Positions 1 through 5,326 of a DNA stretch of 6,450 bases are shown piece after piece. The notes below the pieces were generated by a model. That model saw only the letters and a program-made list of their open reading frames with translations, made no database searches and was not told the DNA's origin. The stretch's first letter is position 1; every line of letters starts with the position of its first letter. The position numbers and the translations under genes are program-made. This DNA comes from DATGEP01 sp035310125 (GTDB lineage Bacteria > Chloroflexota > Ktedonobacteria > Ktedonobacterales > JADMIN01). The DNA lies in assembly GCA_035310125.1 (NCBI GenBank), contig DATGEP010000312.1, forward strand, positions 1-6,450, read 5' to 3'.

Positions 1-298
1 CCCGGATCGCGTTGTGTTTGCCGCTCTGCCGCTCCTCATGCGCCACGTCCTGCGCATAGCGGAAGCAGCGGTCACATTCTAAGAGATGGTCAGCCAGCGC
101 GTTGGCCTCAGACGCCGGCAGCAGGCGCTGATTCTGCTCCAAGATCAGCTCGCGCGCCCGTGCGTGGTCAATAATCAGCGGCCCAGTGGTTGTCGCCTCG
201 TTCGCGTTCTGGCGCTCTGGCTCTGTTTGTCGCTCAAACGCCGTATGTTGTGGGTCATCGTGTGCGACGAGCACATCCGCGAAATCATCGCGCTTCAT
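1..298 (-). CDS. Zinc-finger (anti-sigma-factor-type, zf-HC2-like) protein, 3' part cut by the window edge
   Basis: Reading leftward from an ATG at 298-296, 99 codons stay open to the window edge, so only the N-terminal part is visible. A strong ribosome binding site, AGGAG (complement of 303-307), lies 4 nt before the start. The first ~40 residues are polar and charged. A helical stretch (about residues 45-70) then leads into H71-x3-C75-x2-C78, in the context ADHLLECDRC. This matches the zinc-binding core of ZAS/zf-HC2 anti-sigma factors, where the domain holds an ECF sigma factor inactive. No transmembrane segment is visible, but it would normally come later in such proteins. The partner sigma factor is not in the window; it, or a regulated gene, may lie beyond the left edge. 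The protein could also be a stand-alone zf-HC2 protein without anti-sigma activity. The CDS itself is well supported; the anti-sigma role is inferred from the motif. Confidence 0.8.
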   Translation of the reverse strand, partial: MKRDDFADVLVAHDDPQHTAFERQTEPERQNANEATTTGPLIIDHARARELILEQNQRLLPASEANALADHLLECDRCFRYAQDVAHEERQSGKHNAIR

Positions 299-381
299 GC
301 GTCTCCTCTCCCTCTCTTACGGCCAACCGGCCGGGCTGATACGGGCTGCGTCGCCTCCTTCGAGACTCCCTACAAAACCGT

Positions 382-396
382 CCCAATGAGGTTGGG
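382..396 (-). promoter_or_regulatory. Short hairpin followed by T4, in the possible leader of the zinc-finger gene
   Basis: The arms CCCAA and TTGGG form a perfect 5-bp stem with a 5-nt loop. On the minus strand the stem is followed, after ACGG, by TTTT (complement of 374-377). If transcription starts just after the possible -10 at 415-420, this small hairpin would be in the first ~35 nt of the leader. It could be a weak attenuator or nothing; the stem is short and the T-run has only four bases. Confidence 0.2.
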
Positions 397-399
397 TCG

Positions 400-445
400 C
401 CGGTGACCGTCAGCATTATGACACATCATATGGCCTACCGGTGAC
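400..445. repeat. Direct repeat CCGGTGAC x2 flanking a TATGA-N4-TCATA dyad
   Basis: CCGGTGAC occurs at 400-407 and 438-445, 38 bp apart start to start. Between the copies lies TATGA-CACA-TCATA (417-430), a dyad with 5-bp arms. The dyad overlaps both candidate -10 elements of the leftward gene. The arrangement resembles a regulator-binding region, but no regulator is identified and the elements are short enough to arise by chance. Confidence 0.35.
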
Positions 446-517
446 AAAGCAGGCCGAAAGTCGTCTCACGAGGCGGAAATAGCTCAGCCGTGTTGTATAT
501 CGTTTAGTGTGGCTTAC

Positions 518-533
518 TCAGTATTTCTACTGA
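518..533. repeat. Perfect inverted repeat TCAGTA-N4-TACTGA
   Basis: Two 6-bp arms separated by TTTC form a perfect dyad in the AT-richer part of the intergenic region, about 50 bp upstream of the mqnD -35 element. The geometry fits either an operator for a dimeric regulator or a small hairpin. No T-run follows, so it is not a classical terminator. Confidence 0.35.
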
Positions 534-585
534 TTGGCTAGCTTATCTGTCAGCAGAAAAGATGCCATCACTGCGCGGACTCGCG

Positions 586-614
586 TTGAACCCCTCGGTG
601 GCCCGCGCTACAAT
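586..614 (+). promoter_or_regulatory. Sigma-70-like promoter of mqnD
   Basis: TTGAAC (586-591) and TACAAT (609-614) are separated by exactly 17 bp. The -35 matches the consensus at 4 of 6 positions and the -10 at 5 of 6. The predicted start of transcription is near 620-622, giving a leader of about 80 nt before the mqnD ATG. It is the best promoter match found on the plus strand of this gap. Confidence 0.55.
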
Positions 615-703
615 TTCGCAATGGCGCGCATCAACTCCGTAGCCTAACGCGACCATGTGCGCGGCGCCATAGCCGGCGAGAGTAGAGGATAGAACGGTTT
701 ATC

Positions 704-1561
704 ATGACCACACCGAGTAACGCGGATCCCCGCCATATGCGTCTAGGCCATAGCCCGGACTCCGACGACGCTTTCATGTTCTACGGCCTGGCCGAGGGGA
801 AAGTTCCCACAGAGGGCTTCACGTTCGAGCATGTCCTGCGCGACATCCAGACACTCAACGAGTGGGCACGCGAAGGGAGGCTGGAAATCACCGCTATCTC
901 CGTCCATGCCTACGCGTATGTCGCCGACAAGTATGCCATCCTGAGCCACGGCGCCAGCATGGGTGACAACTACGGCCCGATGGTCGTTACCCGCGAGCCG
1001 GCTTCCATCGAGTGGCTGCGCGGCAAGCGCATCGCCGTGCCCGGTACCATGACCAGCGCTTTCCTCGCGCTGCGGCTCTTCCTGGGCGACTTCGAGTATG
1101 ATGTCATCCCTTTCGACCAGATCATGGAAGCTGTGCGCGACGGCAAGGCGGAGGCCGGCCTTCTCATCCACGAGGGCCAGCTCACCCACGGCGAGTTCGG
1201 CCTGCATAAAGTCGTGGATCTGGGCGAGTGGTGGTTCCAGGAGACCGGCGGCCTGCCCCTTCCGCTCGGCGTCAACGCCGTCCGCCGCGACCTCGGCCCG
1301 GAGACGATGGCCACCCTTTCGCGCGTGCTCAAAGCCAGCATCGTGTACGGCCTGGAGCACCGCGAAGCCGCGCTGGCCCATGCTATGCAATACGCGCGCG
1401 GCCTGGAAACGCCCACCGCCGACCAGTTCGTCGGCATGTACGTCAACGACTGGACCGTAGACATGGGGCCGCGCGGCCAGGAGAGCATCCGCCTCTTCCT
1501 TGAGCGTGGCTACAAGCACGGCGTCTTCTCTACTCCGGTGCCGGTGGATTTCGTACAGTGA
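704..1561 (+). CDS. mqnD: 1,4-dihydroxy-6-naphthoate synthase (futalosine pathway, menaquinone biosynthesis)
   Basis: MqnD converts cyclic dehypoxanthine futalosine to 1,4-dihydroxy-6-naphthoate, a late step of the alternative menaquinone route, in the cytoplasm. The 285-residue product shows the family hallmarks: GHSPDSDDAFMFYGLAEG (15-32), AISVHAYAYV (64-73), MGDNYGPMVV (86-95), a GKRIAVPGTMTS segment (107-118), and IHEGQLTH (155-162). H156 corresponds to the catalytic histidine of this family. The fold is that of periplasmic-binding-protein-like enzymes, but no signal peptide is present. Homologues begin close to M12 (ATG at 737-739), and counting from M12 puts the catalytic His at 145, as I recall for the Thermus enzyme, so 737 is a serious alternative start. 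Neither start has an ideal ribosome site: GAGGA (685-689) is 14 nt before 704. Other futalosine genes (mqnA, B, C, E) are absent from the window, so the pathway genes are dispersed. The substrate-specific family assignment is firm. Confidence 0.93.
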   Translation: MTTPSNADPRHMRLGHSPDSDDAFMFYGLAEGKVPTEGFTFEHVLRDIQTLNEWAREGRLEITAISVHAYAYVADKYAILSHGASMGDNYGPMVVTREPASIEWLRGKRIAVPGTMTSAFLALRLFLGDFEYDVIPFDQIMEAVRDGKAEAGLLIHEGQLTHGEFGLHKVVDLGEWWFQETGGLPLPLGVNAVRRDLGPETMATLSRVLKASIVYGLEHREAALAHAMQYARGLETPTADQFVGMYVNDWTVDMGPRGQESIRLFLERGYKHGVFSTPVPVDFVQ

Positions 1562-1565
1562 GAGC

Positions 1566-1615
1566 ATGCCGTGAGGAACGGACTGGAAGGAAACAGCGCG
1601 GGCTCCTCACGGCGT
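1566..1615 (+). terminator. Perfect 10-bp hairpin just downstream of mqnD, possible terminator
   Basis: GCCGTGAGGA (1568-1577) and TCCTCACGGC (1604-1613) are perfect inverted complements around a 26-nt loop. A T-G wobble and an A-T pair extend the stem outward to 1566 and 1615. It begins four bases after the mqnD stop codon. No U-run follows; the next bases are only pyrimidine-rich (CTCTTCTT near 1621-1628). It may be a factor-dependent terminator, an mRNA 3'-end stabiliser, or a terminator serving both convergent genes. Confidence 0.45.
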
Positions 1616-1738
1616 CCGCAACCTCTTCTTGCCACTTCATACCTCTTTATGACGAGTCTCGCGCCACCATAATAGCGTTAGAGACGACTGTCAGTGGCCA
1701 CCCGTGCTCAGCGAGCGGGCTGCTAGGAGCGGCGCGGG

Positions 1739-1765
1739 CCGCCGGGTGCGCTTACGAGCCGGCGG
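1739..1765 (-). terminator. GC-rich hairpin over the stop codon of the AlkZ-like gene, weak terminator candidate
   Basis: CCGCCGG (1739-1745) and CCGGCGG (1759-1765) form a perfect 7-bp stem with a 13-nt loop containing the TAA stop of the leftward gene. No T-run follows on the minus strand. In GC-rich sequence such stems are frequent, so its role is uncertain. Confidence 0.2.
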
Positions 1766-2900
1766 GGGCGAATCGGATATCGCGGGCGCCGGCACCACCA
1801 GCGGCGAAGGTGAGCAGCCGGGCGCCTTCCTCGGTGAGGGCGGCGCGATCTTGCGCGGCGAGAGGGGCGAACGGCTGAATGAGCAGAGTGGCGGCGGCGC
1901 GCTGCCGCTCGATCTTCCAGGTGCCCGCGGCGAAGCCGTCCACAAGCACGGAGCCGATGGATAGGCGGTTCTCGTTGATGAACTTGCGATGGCTGTCGGC
2001 GATGACGCGGGTGCGGTCGGCGTGGGAGAGCAGGATGTTATCGAATTCGGGCAGGAAGCGTGGCGGGGCGGGGGTCTCTGGGTCGGGGCGGGGGGCAGTG
2101 GGCAGGTCGAAAAGCTCGTTATCCTGCTCGTCGCGGAAGGTGCGGAGCTGAGGGCGGAGGCGTTCGACGACCTCGCGGAGGCGGGTCAGCCAGCACCAGG
2201 CCTGGATGTCCATGACGGTGGCGGGGCCGAACGCGGCGAGGTAGCGCAGGACCAGCGCATCCAGCGAGGGAGCGGAGTTGAGGGGGCGGCCCAGCCAGAT
2301 TTCAGCGAGTGTCCAGGTGGCCCGCGCGGTGGCGCCCCAGATGCCACGCGGCGGCATCTGGATCAGCGGCACCAGGTAGCGGACGGCGTGCGCCAGCGAT
2401 GCGGCGTCGCGGTCGGGCCAGCGCTCGCTCAATAGCTTGCCAAGCTCCACTGTGGTGCGCGGCTTCTCCTCCAGGAGAGCGCGACCGGCGGCAAGCAGCG
2501 CCGCGATGTCCACGCCCACGAGGTTACGACCGAAATTGCCGGAGAAGCCACGCTCCAGGACGGGCTGCATCAGGAGACGGAGCGCCAAGAAGTCGCGGGC
2601 AGTGACCAGATGCAGCGTCGTGCGCATCATTGTGGCCCGCACCGCCTGCCGGTTGGTGAGCAAGCGGGCCAGCTCGTCGGGTTGGAAGCCGTCCAGCCGG
2701 GACCAAAGGCCGATGTAGGGCGCGTTGGGCACCTGAGCTTGCATGCCGGCGAGTCGCTCAATGGCGGTGGCGGCGGGTAGGCTTACGCGGCGCAAGAGCA
2801 TCTGGCGCGCTAGCAGGGCGCGATTGAGCGCGCGCTGGGTGAGTAGGTCGCCTGAGCTGTTTGTGGCGGACGTGGCGTTGGTAGATGGTCGCCCCGGCAT
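1752..2900 (-). CDS. Winged-helix protein of the AlkZ-like (HTH_42) family, candidate DNA glycosylase
   Basis: The 382-residue product matches the winged-helix HTH_42/AlkZ-like family throughout. Visible in order: an N-terminal RALNRALLARQMLLRR helix (23-38), ERLAGMQAQVPNAPYIGLWSRL (48-69, overlapping the key motif), RTTLHLVTARDF (93-104), LPEFDNILLSHADR (283-296) and VLVDGFAAGTWK (318-329) near the C-terminus. In studied members (Streptomyces AlkZ), a Q-x-Q motif is catalytic for excision of alkylated or crosslinked bases. Here Q54-A55-Q56 keeps it, so base-excision activity is plausible but not shown. The first ~17 residues are Ser/Thr/Asn-rich and likely disordered. The start at 2900 is supported by AGAGGA (complement of 2907-2912), 6 nt upstream. 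It is divergent from rarA, with a promoter of its own at 2989-3018. Many such proteins are annotated only as 'winged helix DNA-binding domain-containing'. The family call is strong; the enzyme activity is inference. Confidence 0.88.
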   Translation of the reverse strand: MPGRPSTNATSATNSSGDLLTQRALNRALLARQMLLRRVSLPAATAIERLAGMQAQVPNAPYIGLWSRLDGFQPDELARLLTNRQAVRATMMRTTLHLVTARDFLALRLLMQPVLERGFSGNFGRNLVGVDIAALLAAGRALLEEKPRTTVELGKLLSERWPDRDAASLAHAVRYLVPLIQMPPRGIWGATARATWTLAEIWLGRPLNSAPSLDALVLRYLAAFGPATVMDIQAWCWLTRLREVVERLRPQLRTFRDEQDNELFDLPTAPRPDPETPAPPRFLPEFDNILLSHADRTRVIADSHRKFINENRLSIGSVLVDGFAAGTWKIERQRAAATLLIQPFAPLAAQDRAALTEEGARLLTFAAGGAGARDIRFAPAGS

Positions 2901-2988
2901 ACGCTTTCCTCTCTTTGGGCATGCTGGCGATCAGCGGCGCACCGATCAGCGATGCTACCGGTATGTGGCGCTGCTGGACGGTCTGCGC

Positions 2989-3018
2989 ATTATATCAGCG
3001 GAGCCGCTGCCTGGTCCA
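2989..3018 (-). promoter_or_regulatory. Promoter of the AlkZ-like gene
   Basis: On the minus strand a perfect TATAAT (complement of 2989-2994) lies 18 bp downstream of TGGACC (complement of 3013-3018), which matches the -35 consensus at 4 of 6 positions. Transcription would begin near 2982, leaving about 80 nt of leader before the ATG at 2900. Confidence 0.55.
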
Positions 3019-3071
3019 CCGCCCAGGTGGGAGGAGATCAGCGGGCGCTACACGCCGTAGTCTCAGCATCG

Positions 3072-3080
3072 TGTTATACT
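3072..3080 (+). promoter_or_regulatory. Extended -10 promoter of rarA
   Basis: TGTTATACT gives a TGn extension plus TATACT (3075-3080), a 5 of 6 match to the -10 consensus. No good -35 stands 17 bp upstream, which is usual for extended -10 promoters. The predicted start of transcription is near 3087, about 40 nt before the ATG. Confidence 0.5.
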
Positions 3081-3127
3081 TCACCCTGGCAAGCATAGAA
3101 CGCGAATAGAACGCCAGGAGAGCACGC

Positions 3128-4594
3128 ATGAGCGACGAGCAGCAGCAGGCTTCACTTTTCGGCGACGCTTTCGCCGTTCCGCAGTCGCGCCGCGCGCCGC
3201 GCCAGTCAGGAGCAACGCGAACCGTTGACGTTCCCGAAGGCAACGATGATACGCCGGAGTCGGCACGCCCACTCGCGGCGCGCATACGGCCCCGTACACT
3301 GGATGAGATCGCGGGGCAGGAGCATCTGATTGGGCAGGGGCGTGCGTTGCGTCGCACCATCGAGAGCGACCACGTGCCTTCCATCATTCTCTGGGGACCT
3401 CCGGGCAGCGGCAAGACCACGCTCGCCGCAGTCATCGCGCAGACGACGCAGTCGCGCTTCGTGGCGCTCAGCGCCGTTACGGCTGGTGTCGCGGACCTGC
3501 GCCGTGTGGTGGAGGACGCCGCGAAGCTGCTGCGCGCCACGGGCCGCCGCACGATTCTGTTCATAGATGAGATCCACCGCTTCTCCAAGTCGCAGCAGGA
3601 CGCCATTCTGCCGCATGTGGAGCGCGGCACGGTGACACTGATCGGCGCGACGACCGAGAACCCGTCCTTCGAGGTCAATGCCGCCCTGCTCTCGCGCAGT
3701 CGCGTGTACACGCTGCATGCACTCAGCGACGATGACATCCTGCTACTGCTGCGCCGCGCGCTGGTGGATAGCGAGCGGGGGCTGGGCGCGCGGCAGCTCG
3801 ACGTTCACGACGACGCGCTGGCGTATCTGGCCAACTATGCCAACGGCGACGCGCGAGCGGCCCTCAACGCGTTGGAGCTCGCGGCGAGCATCGCGCAGCC
3901 GGACGGTGAAGAAGGGGAGGGCGCCGGTGCGCCGGTCATCGCGCTCAAGACCGTCGAGGACGCGGTACAGCAACGGGCACTGCTCTACGACAAAGGCGGC
4001 GAGGAGCATTACAATCTCATCAGCGCCCTGCACAAATCGCTGCGCGGCTCCGATCCCGACGCTGCGCTCTACTGGCTGGCCCGCATGCTGGAGTCGGGGG
4101 AAGATCCGCTCTATGTGGTGCGCCGGTTGATCCGGTTCGCCAGCGAGGATGTGGGTATGGCCGATCCGCAGGCGCTGGCCGTGTGTGTCGCGGCGCAGCA
4201 GGCGGCGCACTTCGTCGGCATGCCAGAGTGCGCGCTGGCGCTGGCACAGGCGGTGGTGCATCTGGCGTGCGCCCCCAAGAGCAACGCGCTCTATACGGGG
4301 TATGCCGCCGCCGTGGAGGATGTGCGGGCCACCCGCAACGATCCTGTGCCGCTGCACCTGCGAAACGCGCCGACGAGGCTGATGAAGGAGCTGGAGTACG
4401 GCAAGGGGTACAGCTATGCGCATGATGTCTATGCCGGTCAGCCGGACCCCGCCGATCCGCTGCGGCCGCCGCCAGAGCGCCCACAGGAGTATTTGCCAGA
4501 GGAGCTCAAAGACCGCGCCTACTATCACCCCGGCGAGCAGGGGAACGAGGCGTCTCTCTCGGCATGGCTAAAGCGGCGGCGTGGGGCGTCCTGA
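3128..4594 (+). CDS. rarA: Replication-associated recombination protein A, AAA+ ATPase
   Basis: RarA (MgsA, Mgs1/WRNIP1 family) is a cytoplasmic AAA+ ATPase acting at stalled replication forks and in recombination. The 488-residue product has LAARIRPRTLDEIAGQEHL (49-67), Walker A GPPGSGKT (90-97), Walker B ILFIDE (143-148) followed by IHRFSKSQQD, sensor 1 GATTENPSF (173-181), a probable arginine finger at R190 in LLSRSRV, and sensor 2 GDARAALN (240-247). The family-specific C-terminal part includes HYNLISALHKSLRGSDPDAA (294-313) and IRFASEDVGMADP. It is longer than most homologues (about 430-450). The extra length is an N-terminal polar extension of ~45 residues, an acidic/Gly-rich loop (257-269) and a Pro-rich C-terminal segment. 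The N-terminal tail contains QASLF (7-11), close to the sliding-clamp-binding consensus. The start is supported by AGGAG at 3116-3120, 7 nt upstream. Confidence 0.95.
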   Translation: MSDEQQQASLFGDAFAVPQSRRAPRQSGATRTVDVPEGNDDTPESARPLAARIRPRTLDEIAGQEHLIGQGRALRRTIESDHVPSIILWGPPGSGKTTLAAVIAQTTQSRFVALSAVTAGVADLRRVVEDAAKLLRATGRRTILFIDEIHRFSKSQQDAILPHVERGTVTLIGATTENPSFEVNAALLSRSRVYTLHALSDDDILLLLRRALVDSERGLGARQLDVHDDALAYLANYANGDARAALNALELAASIAQPDGEEGEGAGAPVIALKTVEDAVQQRALLYDKGGEEHYNLISALHKSLRGSDPDAALYWLARMLESGEDPLYVVRRLIRFASEDVGMADPQALAVCVAAQQAAHFVGMPECALALAQAVVHLACAPKSNALYTGYAAAVEDVRATRNDPVPLHLRNAPTRLMKELEYGKGYSYAHDVYAGQPDPADPLRPPPERPQEYLPEELKDRAYYHPGEQGNEASLSAWLKRRRGAS

Positions 4595-4650
4595 TTCTGG
4601 CTGTGCGAGAATGGAGACGAGTGAGATGTCGAGGGTACACGATTCTCTCT

Positions 4651-4668
4651 TGCCTCGGCACTGAGGCA
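4651..4668 (+). repeat. Small hairpin between rarA and the membrane protein gene
   Basis: TGCCTC (4651-4656) and GAGGCA (4663-4668) form a perfect 6-bp stem with a 6-nt loop in the 101-bp gap between rarA and the next start. No T-run follows, so readthrough into the downstream gene is expected. It could slightly affect mRNA stability or processing between the two genes. Confidence 0.3.
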
Positions 4669-4695
4669 CGCAGCAGTAGGGAGGAGCTGGCATCC

Positions 4696-5319
4696 ATGGT
4701 TCCCACGTCATTTCAGCCCTTTTTCACCGCGAGCGCGGGAGCCGCGGCGGCGCTGATTGGTCTGCTGTTCGTCGCCGTGAGCGTCAGACCGGAGGCCGTG
4801 TTTGGGGAGACCGCGCGGTCGGGGAATACGCTCGTCGCCTCAGCTTCGTTTACCGCGCTGCTCAACGCCTTTTTCGTCTCGCTGGGCGCGCTGATTCCCG
4901 GCGTGAATCTTGGGACGTTCGTCATAGTCGTCAGCCCAATCGCCCTCCTCAACAGCCTGGTTCTGGGAATAGATGCCTTGCGCCGGCCCAGAGCAGACAG
5001 GGAACCTGGGCGTGTGATCGAAGTGCAGCCGGTGGGACTGGTGCTCGTGGCGCTGGCACTCTACGGGTATGAGCTTATCAACGCGGTGGCGCTCCTGCGC
5101 ACGCCACACGATGTATCCTGGGTCTACAACGTGACAGGGACTCTGCTGGGCGTGTATGTCTATGGCGTGTTGCGTACCTGGCAGCTCCTCGGCGGGAGGC
5201 GGCGCGGTGTGCTATCGCTGGTGGTGCCGTGGATACAGCGGAGTCCCGTGCGGGGCGAAGCCGTCATCGCGCCGGCGGCACGCGCGCCTGGGGACACCGC
5301 GCCGCGCACAGGAGTGTGA
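4696..5319 (+). CDS. Multi-pass integral membrane protein of unknown function
   Basis: I do not recognise a named family. The 207-residue product has about five hydrophobic segments: roughly 10-30 (with AAAALIGLLFVAVSV), 46-70, 72-93, 111-134 and 139-165. A basic RRPRADREPGR loop (96-106) follows the third segment, and GGRRR follows the last. The C-terminal ~40 residues are polar and Pro/Ala-rich, probably cytoplasmic by the positive-inside rule. The A-x-LIGLLFVAVS pattern in the first helix recurs in uncharacterised bacterial membrane proteins. The start at 4696 is chosen because GGGAGGAG (4679-4686) lies 9 nt upstream. The frame extends upstream to an ATG at 4564, but that would overlap rarA, lacks a ribosome site and adds a 44-residue non-hydrophobic Arg-rich stretch. 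No separate promoter was seen in the 101-bp gap, so cotranscription with rarA is likely. Confidence 0.75.
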   Translation: MVPTSFQPFFTASAGAAAALIGLLFVAVSVRPEAVFGETARSGNTLVASASFTALLNAFFVSLGALIPGVNLGTFVIVVSPIALLNSLVLGIDALRRPRADREPGRVIEVQPVGLVLVALALYGYELINAVALLRTPHDVSWVYNVTGTLLGVYVYGVLRTWQLLGGRRRGVLSLVVPWIQRSPVRGEAVIAPAARAPGDTAPRTGV

Positions 5320-5326
5320 GTGATCA

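Larger units (their letters stand above)
299..703. other. Divergent intergenic region between the zinc-finger gene and mqnD
   Basis: This 405-bp gap separates two divergently transcribed genes and holds no convincing gene on either strand. The part from about 410 to 560 is clearly richer in A+T than its surroundings. It contains short dyads (382-396, 417-430, 518-533), a direct repeat CCGGTGAC (400-407 and 438-445) and the mqnD promoter at 586-614. For the leftward gene, a possible -10 element CATAAT (complement of 415-420) is visible without a good -35 at standard spacing; an alternative is TATGAT (complement of 425-430). The open frame at 86-406 is antisense to the zinc-finger gene and is not believed. 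Confidence 0.7.
2901..3127. promoter_or_regulatory. Divergent promoter region between the AlkZ-like gene and rarA
   Basis: This 227-bp gap carries one promoter on each strand (given separately). The 7-mer ATCAGCG occurs four times in the same orientation: 2930-2936, 2945-2951, 2994-3000 and 3037-3043. The third copy overlaps the start of the leftward -10 element. The first two copies sit in an 8-bp direct repeat CGATCAGC (2928-2935, 2943-2950). No gene is convincing here. Confidence 0.5.

Noticed and set aside
535..563. Second mqnD promoter (TTGGCT, 17 bp, AAAGAT)
   Set aside because: The -10 matches at only 3 of 6 positions, far weaker than the pair at 586-614.
299..703. tRNA or other structured RNA gene in the long intergenic region
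   Set aside because: No T-loop or anticodon-arm pattern and no long stem set was found; only short dyads of 5-6 bp are present.
743..1567. 274-codon open frame on the minus strand across mqnD
   Set aside because: It is fully antisense to mqnD, whose product has clear family motifs; long antisense frames are expected in GC-rich coding DNA, and the translation shows no recognisable domain.
1558..1878. 106-codon plus-strand frame beginning at the end of mqnD
   Set aside because: It overlaps the mqnD stop and runs antisense into the AlkZ-like gene; there is no ribosome site and the composition is Ala/Arg/Ser-rich without a recognisable fold.
2995..3738. 247-codon minus-strand frame over the 5' half of rarA
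   Set aside because: It is antisense to the conserved AAA+ core of RarA and has a Ser/Arg-rich translation without motifs.
4564..4695. Upstream extension of the membrane protein (extra 44 residues)
   Set aside because: It would overlap rarA by 31 bp, has no ribosome site, and adds an Arg-rich stretch before the first hydrophobic segment; the ATG at 4696 has GGGAGGAG 9 nt upstream.
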